Origin: Metabacillus arenae
Lineage (GTDB): Bacteria > Bacillota > Bacilli > Bacillales > Bacillaceae
NCBI RefSeq assembly: GCF_014773385.1
Contig: NZ_JACXAI010000025.1
Span: 27,449 to 91,448, forward strand
DNA length: 64,000 nt
Direction: 5' to 3'
Shown here: positions 1 through 7,966 of the stretch, one piece after another
Position numbering within the stretch: the first letter of the stretch is position 1
How the letters are laid out: the number at the start of each line of letters is the position of its first letter
Notes under the pieces: model-generated
Databases searched by the model: none
What the model was told of the DNA's origin: nothing
The model's input: only the letters and a program-made list of their open reading frames with translations
Translations under genes and position numbers: made by a program

Positions 1-1
1 A

Positions 2-205
2 TTAAACATCGTTACATTTGTGGGCGTATTAAGGCCAGGTTATAAATCAGAGACGAATTATCCGGTTTTTATGGTGAAGGTTCCCCAATTTGATGTCTCA
101 TCGACTATGATACGTGAACGTATTATAAATCGGATGCAAACGAATTATTTACTTCCTGACAGTGTGATAAGCTATATTAAGGAGAACAAGCTATATGAAA
201 CGTGA
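2..205 (+). CDS. nadD: Nicotinate-nucleotide adenylyltransferase, C-terminal part (partial)
   Basis: Only the last 67 codons are in the window and the frame is open to the left edge. NadD transfers AMP from ATP to nicotinate mononucleotide in NAD synthesis (family knowledge). The visible part carries SSTMIRERI, matching the conserved S-S-T-x-I-R nucleotide-binding motif of the family. It is followed by the usual helical end, with LLPDSVISYIKEN near the C-terminus. The stop codon overlaps the start of yqeK by 11 bases, the arrangement seen in Bacillus nadD-yqeK operons. The start lies outside the window. Confidence 0.93.
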   Translation, partial: LNIVTFVGVLRPGYKSETNYPVFMVKVPQFDVSSTMIRERIINRMQTNYLLPDSVISYIKENKLYET

Positions 206-752
206 AGAGGCCTTATTTCTTGTAAAAAAGCAGCTGACTGAACATAGATACCAGCATACTCTCGGTGTGATGGAAACTGCTGTCCACTTAGCAAAGGTTT
301 ACGGGGCAGATGCTGCAAAAGCAGAACTGGCAGCCATCTTTCATGATTATGCAAAATTTAGGCCGAAAGAGGAAATGAAACAGGTTATCTTGACACAAAA
401 TATGAGTAAGGATTTGCTGATTCATCACTCAGAGCTGTGGCATGCGCCCGTAGGAGCTTATCTGGTTCAGCTAGAGGCAGGGGTGTCTGATGAGGAAGTA
501 TTGGATGCCATCCGATATCATACGTCAGGAAGACCAGGTATGACTCTTCTGGAAAAGGTTATTTATGTTGCAGATTATATTGAACCAAACCGCCAATTTC
601 CCGGGGTGGAGCAAGTACGGGAATTGGCAGAGAAAAGCTTAGATCAAGCGATGGTCAAAGCCCTGCAAAATACAATTATCTTTTTGATGAAAAAAAATCA
701 AGCCGTTTACCCGGTGACAATCGAAACGTACAACTCACTTGTGTTAAATTAA
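195..752 (+). CDS. yqeK: HD-domain phosphohydrolase YqeK (Ap4A hydrolase family)
   Basis: A 185-residue protein of the YqeK family, a full-length match. Metal-dependent HD signatures are visible: H21, the H50-D51 pair in IFHDYAKF, and later histidines in HHSELWHAP and YHTSGRPG. Members of this family hydrolyse diadenosine tetraphosphate symmetrically to ADP (established for other Firmicutes). The ATG lies inside the 3' end of nadD, so the two are translationally linked, and rsfS follows. It is probably a cytoplasmic nucleotide-stress enzyme in an operon with nadD and rsfS. Nothing in the sequence is unusual. Confidence 0.93.
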   Translation: MKREEALFLVKKQLTEHRYQHTLGVMETAVHLAKVYGADAAKAELAAIFHDYAKFRPKEEMKQVILTQNMSKDLLIHHSELWHAPVGAYLVQLEAGVSDEEVLDAIRYHTSGRPGMTLLEKVIYVADYIEPNRQFPGVEQVRELAEKSLDQAMVKALQNTIIFLMKKNQAVYPVTIETYNSLVLN

Positions 753-775
753 TGCTTTTTTAGCTTCGGCAAAGG

Positions 776-843
776 TATCACTTTAGAGTTAGGGTAACAG
801 ATCAATTTTGAAACTATAAGCAATCAGCGATTCTCAGATTGCC
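776..843 (+). repeat. Small dispersed element, family 2, copy a
   Basis: Lies between yqeK and rsfS. It has an ATCACTTTAGAGTTAGG-like left block and a CAATCAGCGATTCT block, followed by GATTGCC. GCAATC and GATTGC can pair. Related blocks occur near 2050, 3909 and 19914. The relationship was judged by eye. Confidence 0.35.
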
Positions 844-895
844 TTGATTTGAAATCTCTTAGAAAGAGCATTAAAAAAGGAGGATTAACCTTTAC

Positions 896-1249
896 ATGAC
901 AGAAAAAGAAATTTTGTCAATTGCTGTTAAAGCAGCAGACGATAAAAAAGCGATGGACCTTGTGGCCCTCAAAATGGAAGGCATCTCACTGATAGCTGAC
1001 TATTTTTTAATTTGCCATGGTAATTCAGACAAACAGGTCCAAGCAATCGCGCGGGAAATTAAAGATCAGGCAGAAGAAAATGACCTTCTAGTTAAACGGA
1101 TGGAAGGCTTTGATGAAGCAAGATGGATTTTGGTTGATTTAGGTAGTGTTGTGGCGCATATTTTTCATAAGGATGAAAGAGGCTATTACAACTTAGAACG
1201 TTTATGGGGAGATGCCCCTCAGGAAGATTTGTCAGGCGTGCTTCAATGA
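896..1249 (+). CDS. rsfS: Ribosome silencing factor RsfS
   Basis: A 117-residue protein of the RsfS/YbeB/Iojap family. These proteins bind uL14 on the large ribosomal subunit and block subunit joining when nutrients are scarce (established for the family). Features seen: the N-terminal helix, the DYFLICHGNSDKQVQAIA segment, and the core ending in HIFHKDERGYYNLERLWGDA, which is highly characteristic. A strong ribosome site (aaaggagg) precedes the ATG. The stop overlaps the ATG of the following methyltransferase gene (ATGA). The gene order nadD-yqeK-rsfS-yqeM is the standard Bacillus order. Confidence 0.96.
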   Translation: MTEKEILSIAVKAADDKKAMDLVALKMEGISLIADYFLICHGNSDKQVQAIAREIKDQAEENDLLVKRMEGFDEARWILVDLGSVVAHIFHKDERGYYNLERLWGDAPQEDLSGVLQ

Positions 1250-1989
1250 TGTATGAGAGCTTTGCCTATGTTTATGATTATTTAATGGACGAGGCTCCTT
1301 ATGAGCAATGGAAAAAATGGATTATAACAAAAATGACTGAATATTCCAGCGGCCAAAAAATTCTCGATCTTGCTTGCGGGACTGGTGAAATATCTGTACG
1401 TCTTGCAAGAGAAGGCTTTGAAGTAACAGGGATTGACCTTAGTGAAGACATGCTAACAGTGGCGCAGCAAAAAGCTTTTGAAGCAGGACTTCAGATTTCA
1501 TTTTTTCAAATGGATATGCGGGAATTAAGCGGGTTTGAGGATCAATTTGACAGTGTCATAATTTGCTGTGATTCATTGAATTATCTATTAGCAGAAGAAG
1601 ATGTTTTCAAAGCCTTAAAATCCGTTTATCGACAGTTAAAGCCAGGCGGTATACTCCTTTTTGATATTCATACTCTTTATAAAGTGAATGAACGCTTTGC
1701 AGGCCATACATTTGCTGATAATGGCAAGGACGTTAGCTATATTTGGAACAGTTTTCACGGGAAAGAAGCAGGCAGTGTGGACCATGAAATTTCTTTTTTT
1801 ATTAGGCAGAATGATTGTTATGAACGGTATGATGAGCTTCATCAACAAAGGACATACCCGCTTGAACGGTATAAAAAGTGGTTAATGGACGCACAGTTTC
1901 AGTTACTTGAGGTTACAGCTGATTTCACTGAAAATAAACCTGAAGATTTCACTGAACGAGCCTTTTTTGTTGCTAAAAAACCGTCATAG
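1246..1989 (+). CDS. yqeM: Class I SAM-dependent methyltransferase YqeM
   Basis: 247 residues from the ATG that overlaps the rsfS stop codon. An in-frame start upstream at 1204 would lie within rsfS and is unlikely. Motif I of SAM-binding Rossmann methyltransferases is seen as ILDLACGTGE (residues 39-48), then the acidic loop GIDLSEDML, then LKPGGILLFDIHT. The target of YqeM is not established. The position after rsfS is conserved in Bacillus and suggests a role tied to RNA or the ribosome, which is inference. The gene is followed by a rho-independent terminator near 2168. Confidence 0.9.
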   Translation: MMYESFAYVYDYLMDEAPYEQWKKWIITKMTEYSSGQKILDLACGTGEISVRLAREGFEVTGIDLSEDMLTVAQQKAFEAGLQISFFQMDMRELSGFEDQFDSVIICCDSLNYLLAEEDVFKALKSVYRQLKPGGILLFDIHTLYKVNERFAGHTFADNGKDVSYIWNSFHGKEAGSVDHEISFFIRQNDCYERYDELHQQRTYPLERYKKWLMDAQFQLLEVTADFTENKPEDFTERAFFVAKKPS

Positions 1990-2049
1990 GGAAGATTCAC
2001 CAATAGTATTTCTGTTTTCACAAACTTTGTTACTAATGAACCACATTCT

Positions 2050-2113
2050 ATTACTTCGAGGCAATCCTGTGGCAAGAGGTGAGACTTGTAGCAATCGGCT
2101 ACTCACCGATTGC
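2050..2113 (+). repeat. Small dispersed element, family 2, copy b, ending in a perfect hairpin
   Basis: Between yqeM and comER. It has ATTACTTCGAGG at the left, AGGTGAGA in the middle, and a perfect 8-bp stem GCAATCGG/CCGATTGC with a 7-base loop at 2091-2113. About 36 bp of the right half match copy c near comEB with roughly 7 differences by eye. Confidence 0.45.
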
Positions 2114-2167
2114 CCATAGTAAAATGCCTAATATATGTTATTAGCATCAATCATTTGATAAATAACC

Positions 2168-2200
2168 AAGGAGCTTGCGGCAGACAAGCTCCTTTATTGT
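2168..2200 (+). terminator. Rho-independent terminator after yqeM
   Basis: A 10-bp perfect stem AAGGAGCTTG/CAAGCTCCTT (2168-2177 and 2185-2194) with a 7-base loop, followed by TTATTGT. It separates the nadD operon from convergent comER. Confidence 0.85.
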
Positions 2201-2274
2201 GAAAACAATTTAGAAAAAATTTTGTTTGTTTTTTTATCATTTAAAGAAGGATTATTGTTGCAGGCATAGAATAA

Positions 2275-3102
2275 TTATTTGTGGCTCTCAAATTGTTCAT
2301 TTATTTCCTTAATGTCTTCATAATATTTTGCATGTGTGCTCTGGAACAATTTTTCAAACATGTCTCCTATTTCTGATTCTAACACCTTTATTCCTTCTCC
2401 TGTTACCCCGCCCTTGACACATACCTTATCTTGTAATGTTGGTAATGTATAAATTTCTTTTTCTAACAATTTTCCCAGCCCTATGACCATTTCACTTGTT
2501 AACTGTATGGCCTGGCCTCTTGAAATTCTTGTTTCTTTAACAGCTGCATCAATAAATTGCTGCAGGATGTAACTTAAAAATGCTGGTCCGCAGCTGACAA
2601 TATCTGATGAAATCCTTGTCACATCTTCTTCAATTTTGATCGGTGTAGAGATTGCTTCAAATAATCCCTCAATATCTTTTCTTATTGATTGACTGCACCG
2701 ATTTCCATAGGTTATTAACGAGACACCAGCTAAAGCTCGATTTGTAATACTAGGAATCACTCTTGCGACTTGGCAATTTACCAATCTTTCAAGCTGAGTC
2801 ACACTGAATGGACTTGTAATAGATACGATACAATGTTCTTTTGTTAATTGTGGCCGGAGTCTATCTAAAAGGGGGTGTATGTCTAATGGTTTTACACAAA
2901 TAAAAAGAATCTTGGATTGTCCAGCTAGCTCCTCATGGTTTTCCACTATATTTATGGATGGATAGGTTTTTTTTATCTTTATCGCCTTATCGATCGTTCT
3001 GTTGGTTATAAACATTGATGAGGGTTTCAAAATTTCGGCTTCAAGGAAAGCTTCAATTAGTATCCTCCCCATATTTCCTGTTCCAATAAAGCCTGTATTC
3101 AA
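2275..3102 (-). CDS. comER: ComER, pyrroline-5-carboxylate reductase-like late competence protein
   Basis: 275 residues when started at TTG (3100-3102). This start has an AAAGGAGGGG ribosome site just upstream and yields an N-terminus starting directly at the Rossmann fold (GFIGTGNMG). A longer ATG frame from 3186 adds 28 residues unlike the family and would run into the comEA start region, so it was rejected. The protein resembles ProC throughout, with CVKGGVTGEGIKVLE near the C-terminus. In B. subtilis comER is divergent from the comE operon, as here. It is dispensable for transformation there and has been linked to sporulation and biofilm. Its substrate is not known. Confidence 0.9.
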   Translation of the reverse strand: MNTGFIGTGNMGRILIEAFLEAEILKPSSMFITNRTIDKAIKIKKTYPSINIVENHEELAGQSKILFICVKPLDIHPLLDRLRPQLTKEHCIVSITSPFSVTQLERLVNCQVARVIPSITNRALAGVSLITYGNRCSQSIRKDIEGLFEAISTPIKIEEDVTRISSDIVSCGPAFLSYILQQFIDAAVKETRISRGQAIQLTSEMVIGLGKLLEKEIYTLPTLQDKVCVKGGVTGEGIKVLESEIGDMFEKLFQSTHAKYYEDIKEINEQFESHK

Positions 3103-3186
3103 TGGCCATTCCCCTCCTTTACAACTTTCTACTCCTACACAATATGATCCAAAATGAATAAATATGAATGGAAGTAAGGTGAGCAT

Positions 3187-3828
3187 GTGACTTTTCTAAA
3201 AAAATACAAAACTGGGTTGATTATTCTTCTCGTTTGTTTGGCAGCTCTTTTTTTCTATTTAAGAGCGAGTGAATCCACCACGGAGTCTGCAACTGCCAGC
3301 CTTGAGAATGAATTTGAATTTGCTGAAAAAGAGTCGGAAGATCATAAACAGCCTGAGGAAAATATTTCTACAACCATTGTTGTTGATCTGAAAGGGGCTG
3401 TGTCAAAGCCTGGTGTCTATGAAATGGAGACAGGGGAACGTATTTATCAAGTAATTGATAAGGCGGGCGGTTTATTAAAAGAGGCTGACGAAAAGAAAAT
3501 TAACTTAGCTACCCAGCTAGTCGATGGGATGGTTGTTTACGTCCCTTTAAAAGGAGAAGAGGGTGAATTAGCTGGTGGGAATTTAATGGGAAATGGAGCT
3601 GGAGAGAATACAGTCAGCAGCTCAAATGGAGAAGCAAAGGTAAATATTAATCAAGCTGATTTAAATGAGCTGCAAACAATAACCGGGATCGGACCAGCTA
3701 AGGCAGAAGCTATCTTGACATATCGAGAAGAAAACGGAAATTTTAAAAAAGTTGAAGATTTATTAAATGTTACCGGGATTGGGGAAAAATCATTGGAAAG
3801 GATAAAGGATTCAATAGTCGTTCAATGA
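3187..3828 (+). CDS. comEA: Competence protein ComEA, membrane DNA receptor
   Basis: 213 residues from a GTG start that follows a taaggtgag ribosome site. One N-terminal membrane segment (about residues 10-26, IILLVCLAALFFYL) is followed by an acidic linker. A SLBB-like domain (VDLKGAVSKPGVYEM, about residues 68-120) comes next, then a C-terminal double helix-hairpin-helix (VNINQADLNELQTITGIG, and later NVTGIGEKSL) that binds double-stranded DNA. ComEA binds transforming DNA at the cell surface and hands it to ComEC. Domain order and length are complete, so this member of the locus appears functional. It is divergent from comER with an 84-bp spacer. Confidence 0.96.
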   Translation: MTFLKKYKTGLIILLVCLAALFFYLRASESTTESATASLENEFEFAEKESEDHKQPEENISTTIVVDLKGAVSKPGVYEMETGERIYQVIDKAGGLLKEADEKKINLATQLVDGMVVYVPLKGEEGELAGGNLMGNGAGENTVSSSNGEAKVNINQADLNELQTITGIGPAKAEAILTYREENGNFKKVEDLLNVTGIGEKSLERIKDSIVVQ

Positions 3829-3908
3829 AGGTTTGACGAAAATTGTCTATTGTTTGTAAACTATTATTGTGGATGTTTTCGTACACGTGGCCTGCGAATG
3901 AATAAAAT

Positions 3909-3993
3909 TCATCACTTTCTAGAATTTATTTCTCTCCCTATAGGTGAGAGGTGGGCTGTGAGATTTGAAGGAATCGGCTACAGACCGATTGCC
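3909..3993 (+). repeat. Small dispersed element, family 2, copy c
   Basis: Lies between comEA and comEB. ATCACTTTCTAGA at the left resembles copy a. GGTGAGAGGT in the middle resembles copy d. AATCGG/CCGATT at 3971-3993 forms a 6-bp stem with a 7-base loop like copy b. The element partly accounts for the unusually wide comEA-comEB spacer. Confidence 0.45.
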
Positions 3994-4058
3994 TTTATCT
4001 AATTGTCTATTAAAAGAACCATTATTAAATATTATCGTCATTTTTAGGGGGAGCAAGA

Positions 4059-4640
4059 GTGGAAAGAATCTCATGGAATCAATACTTTATGGCGCAAAGT
4101 TCACTATTGGCATTAAGAAGCACATGTACACGTTTAGCTGTGGGGGCTACAATTGTCAGAGATAAAAGAATTATAGCTGGAGGGTATAATGGGTCAATAG
4201 CAGGTGGAGTGCATTGTATTGATGACGGCTGCTATGTTATTGACAATCATTGTGTCAGAACCATTCATGCTGAAATGAATGCATTATTGCAATGTGCTAA
4301 ATTCGGTGTCCCAACTGAGGGGGCAGAAATCTATGTCACTCATTTTCCTTGTTTGCAATGCTGCAAAGCAATTGTCCAAGCGGGCATCAAGAAGGTTTTC
4401 TATGCTGCAGACTATAAAAATCATCCGTATGCAATTGACCTTTTTGAACAGGCAGGAATCGTGACAGAACAAGTTGAACAAGCGCGAATAGAAATAGGAC
4501 CAGACGATAAGATGAGAATTGATTTCATCCACACTATGCTTAATAAACTTGCTGATTCTGGAGCAAGTCAAGCTGAAATGGATGAATATTATAAAAAGGT
4601 TGATCAATTATTTCTTGTCAGTTCAGAAAGTTCAAGTTAA
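4059..4640 (+). CDS. comEB: ComEB, dCMP deaminase family protein
   Basis: 193 residues from a GTG start with an agggggagc ribosome site. Zinc-site motifs of the cytidine/dCMP deaminase fold are present: HAEMNAL and PCLQCCK. An extra cysteine/histidine set in the N-terminal half (HCIDDGCYVIDNHC) is typical of dCMP deaminases. The predicted reaction is dCMP to dUMP. In B. subtilis comEB lies in the comE operon but is not needed for transformation. The last codons (SSESSS and the stop) lie within the conserved left end of the following intergenic repeat, so the natural C-terminus may have been altered by it. Confidence 0.94.
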   Translation: MERISWNQYFMAQSSLLALRSTCTRLAVGATIVRDKRIIAGGYNGSIAGGVHCIDDGCYVIDNHCVRTIHAEMNALLQCAKFGVPTEGAEIYVTHFPCLQCCKAIVQAGIKKVFYAADYKNHPYAIDLFEQAGIVTEQVEQARIEIGPDDKMRIDFIHTMLNKLADSGASQAEMDEYYKKVDQLFLVSSESSS

Positions 4641-4800
4641 TTAAAGTATTATCGGGTTAAAGAATGTTATCGTTTCTAGCTGCAGCGCCTAGCCCTCCTG
4701 AGGTCTCAGGACCAATCTTCAGAGAAAGGAAAAAGCTCCTTTCTGTGAAGCTCGCCCGATTGCTCGCCCTAGGCTGAGCAAGGCGCTTCCGCTTTTCGTT
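4623..4800 (+). repeat. Structured intergenic repeat, copy R1A (CTAGCCC-type)
   Basis: The left leader (cagaaagttcaagttaatt) starts inside the end of comEB. The inner arms at 4717-4730 and 4737-4750 pair at 13 of 14 positions. The outer part begins AGCGCCTAGCCC and ends AAGGCGCTTCCGCTTTTC. It is followed directly by a second copy. Confidence 0.9.
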
Positions 4801-4983
4801 TGTCTAGCTCCGACGGACAGGACGTCCTAGTGCCGGCAATGTCACAGGACGTGACGTCTTTGCCGGCCAGGCGCCATCAGCCCTTAGGTCATAAGCCAAT
4901 CCGTCTAAAAGGTTAAGAACAACCTCCCAGCCACTCCGAATACTTGTCGCCGACGGACTAGCGTCTTGCACTTTCTAATAAAG
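4801..4983 (+). repeat. Structured intergenic repeat, copy R1B (GGCGCCATC-type) with nested palindromes
   Basis: Shares the GGCGCCATCAGCCCTTAGG, ATAAGCCAATCCG and TTGTCGCCGACGG blocks with other copies and ends in CTTTCTAATAAAG. It has an extra insert near its left end. The insert contains a palindrome AGGACGTCCT at 4819-4828 and a stem GCCGGCAA/TTGCCGGC (4832-4839 with 4860-4867) enclosing GTCAC/GTGAC. It sits just upstream of the comEC ribosome site. Confidence 0.88.
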
Positions 4984-5003
4984 ATCTAGCATTGGAGGAT
5001 ATT

Positions 5004-7322
5004 TTGAAAGGAAAACTTATTTATATAGCAACCGCTGTTTGTTTGGCGGTTGCCTATTCACTTAACCGGTCGATCTTATTTTTGCTTATTTTTCTATTAT
5101 TTCTTGTCTGTCTTTACCTTAAAAAGCAAAAGCTTCTATCTCTGATCATCCTCATTGTTTTTCCAGTTTTCTATCTCCTTTCTTCTTATATTGATCTTCA
5201 AAATCAAACGATATATAAAGAAGGACCTCTTACCTTCCAAGGAAGAATCATTGAACAGCCAGTTATCGATGGTCATTTATTCCGTACCGTTATTGAAACA
5301 GACCAAAATGAAAAATTGGCTGCTATCTACTCAATCTCCTCAGAAAAAGAGCAAATTGCTTTAAAAAACCTCTTAACGGGCTCAATATGCAGCTTTCAAG
5401 CAGATTTAACTACACCGAAACATGAAACAAATCCATTAGCATTTGATTATCATGACTATCTCTATCAGCAAAGCATTCATTGGACAGCAAAGATTAACCA
5501 GCTAGAAGGCTGTCAGCAAGACCATGATATTCTTTCGAAAATTAAACAGATCAGGCAACAAGGACTCCGGTTTATTGAGAAGTATTTCCCGGAGGAATCA
5601 GCAGGGATCGTCCAAGCGTTATTATATGGAGAACGATCTTTAATAGACACAGAAGTTGAAGGGGTCTATCAGGAATTAGGTCTCATTCATCTTTTAGCAG
5701 TGTCAGGTCTGCATGTCGGCATTTTAGTTGGCGGCTTGTATTATCTGTTTATTAGATGTGGTGTATCACATGAAAAAACACAGCTCATTCTCATTATCTT
5801 GCTGCCGGTTTATGCTGTACTAACAGGAGGGGAACCTTCCGTTCTAAGATCTGTTTTAATGGCAGGGTTGTTTTTACTTTCTAAAAGGTTGAAACTAAGG
5901 GTTTCCGTTTTAGATGTTATTAGCCTCACATGTATTTGTTTGCTCCTGGTAAACCCCTATTATTTATTTCATATCGGTTTTCAGCTTTCCTATTTGTGCA
6001 GTATTTCTATAATCGCATCGGCTGGAATCCTACAAAAACAAACAAACTCATGGAAACAATTATTTACCGTTTCTGCGATTGCGCAGGTAAGCTCTTTGCC
6101 GATCATTCTTTACCATTTTTACAAAATCTCAATTTTGAGCCTTCCGTTAAATATTATTTTTGTACCATTTTATACAGTTATTGTCCTGCCTTCCTCAATC
6201 ATTGTTACTGTTTTTACGTATTTTTTCCCTACAATTGGTTCCTCAATTATCTTTTTTTTCAATAAAATGCTCGCTATTAGTCATGAAGCGGTTCAGTTTG
6301 CAGCAGAGCTTCCATTTGGAATAGTCGTAACCGGTCAACCCCCGACAATTATTATTCTTGTTATCGTCCTTTTTAGCTGCTGGATTTTTATTTCTTTAGA
6401 AAAGGAGCATCCATTTCGAGCTGCGATATGGCCTTTGGCTGGATTAATTGGTTCGTTGTGTATAACTATGGTTACTCCAATTTTCGATCCCTCAGGTGAA
6501 GTGACGATGCTTGATGTGGGGCAAGGCGACAGTCTATTTATAGAGGCGCCTTTCAGGCAGGGAGTTTATCTTATTGATACAGGGGGCAAAATCGAATTTC
6601 AGGAAGAGAAATGGGAAGAGCGAAGAAAAACAAAACCTTTAAGCAAAACGACGATCATCCCGTTTTTGCACTCTAAAGGTATAACAAGTATCGATAAATT
6701 GTTTTTGACCCATGGGGATTTAGATCACGCAGGAGAAGCAGTTAATATGATGGACTTTGTAAAGATTAAGGAATTAGTTATCCCTATAGGATTTAACCGT
6801 GGGAGCTTTGAAACAGAAATTTTAACAAAAGCGAAACAGGAGGGGGTTAAGATAACTGAAGTACAGGCCGGCAGTGTTATAAAGGGTGATCAGGTGTCCT
6901 TTTTTGTAGTAAGTCCAAGTAAGCTGACTGAAAGTAAGAATGATGACTCGATCGTATTATATACAAAGATTGGCGGCTTAAGGTGGCTATTCACAGGAGA
7001 TTTAGAGAAAAACGGGGAGGAAGAGATTATGAGAAGGTTTCCCGATTTAAGGGCGGATGTTCTCAAGGTCGGTCATCATGGAAGCAGGGGGTCCACAAGC
7101 AAGGAATTCGTTCAGCAGCTTAGGCCGATGGCCGGGTTAATTTAAGCCGGGGAGAACAACAGGTACGGTCATCCGTCAAAGGAGGTTATGGAAATACTAG
7201 AGGAAGAAAAAGTGCGGATCTTCCGAACAGACCAGCAAGGAGCATTTCAATATATTTATAAAGGGGAAAGTGGAACCTTTTCAATCTATCCCCCATACGA
7301 TGAAGTATCCTCTTTTAAATAG
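5004..7322 (+). pseudogene. comEC: ComEC DNA channel protein, interrupted by an in-frame stop (TAA at 7143-7145)
   Basis: ComEC forms the membrane channel for single-stranded DNA uptake. The TTG at 5004 is preferred because GGAGG lies five bases upstream; a TTG at 4992 has none. From it 713 codons are read to TAA at 7143-7145. Seen in order: an N-terminal membrane part and extracellular domain, the competence core (LIHLLAVSGLHVG), then the metallo-beta-lactamase-like domain (MLDVGQGDSLFIEAP, THGDLDHAG, LKVGHHGSRGSTS). After the TAA the same frame continues for 58 codons (AGENNRYGHPSKEVMEIL onward) to TAG at 7320-7322. The family has Ser at the stop position (IS-A/V-G-x-NRYGHP), so a TCA to TAA change explains it. 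It is either a real nonsense mutation or a sequencing error. Confidence 0.88.
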
Positions 7323-7443
7323 AATTCATCGTTTGTAGATGTAAAAATCCAACCGCTCTATTTTTTGAGGTTTAGCTAGGAGTTTGCAGAAAACAGACTG
7401 AACCAATAAGAGACTGCATGATAGCAGCCTCTATGTAGAGGGA

Positions 7444-7578
7444 TCAAGATCCTATTAACTTAATCGCTGTTGCTATCGCAAAAATTAAAGCGAAAAAGCC
7501 AAAAGTAACTACGAATCCAACGCCAGAATCAACCACGTCATTCCGTTTACTTTGTACATTCTTTTCAAATTCGTTCAC
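7444..7578 (-). CDS. yqzM: YqzM family small membrane protein
   Basis: A 44-residue protein read from GTG (7576-7578) after a strong taggaggggtaagc ribosome site. The N-terminus NEFEKNVQSKRNDVVDSG is polar. One hydrophobic segment (about residues 21-41, GFVVTFGFFALIFAIATAI) makes it a predicted single-pass membrane protein. Length, sequence style and position (antisense between comEC and holA) match B. subtilis YqzM, whose function is unknown. A longer antisense open frame that overlaps it (7565-7822) is not supported. Confidence 0.85.
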   Translation of the reverse strand: MNEFEKNVQSKRNDVVDSGVGFVVTFGFFALIFAIATAIKLIGS

Positions 7579-7966
7579 AGCTTACCCCTCCTATTTCATA
7601 CTTAGTATAAGCCAATCGAAAAAAAAAATCTATACCGCTTTCATGAAGGAAATAGTAAGAACTGCTAATTGGTTGTACAAATACTTTAACATTATTAGGT
7701 GAAGAATAAAATATGATTAATCGTAACTTTGTAAGTTGCCCGGGGCTTATAAAGCGACGTTTAATATAGATGGAGGGTAAGCCTTTTGGTTTATCCTCTT
7801 TTCCTTTTTTGAATCCTGGCATGGAGCTGACTGCTTCACCCTTTGTTTTCTAATAGAAGCGATAGCCACTATATAAAATAAATAATTGAAAATTGATAAA
7901 TACTTGCCAAATCAGAATATGTCTTTTACCATTAGAGCAGACTTTAAACATTTCAAGGAGTTCAAA
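7579..7966. other. Gene-free stretch between yqzM and holA
   Basis: No convincing gene is seen. A possible weak hairpin lies at 7774-7797 (AGGGTAAGCC/GGTTTATCCT with two G-U pairs), followed by a T-rich run. It could be a terminator of an unseen short transcript. The promoters of yqzM and holA must also lie here, but no clear -35/-10 pair was identified. Confidence 0.4.

Noticed and set aside
3103..3186. ComK box between comER and comEA
   Set aside because: A-rich and T-rich stretches occur, but no paired AAAA-N5-TTTT boxes with proper spacing could be seen.
7100..7322. Frameshift as the cause of the comEC break
   Set aside because: The conserved downstream residues are in the same frame as the upstream part; only the TAA codon interrupts, so it is a nonsense change.
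7565..7822. Minus-strand frame of 85 codons overlapping yqzM
   Set aside because: No ribosome site and no family likeness; it overlaps the well-supported yqzM start in another frame.
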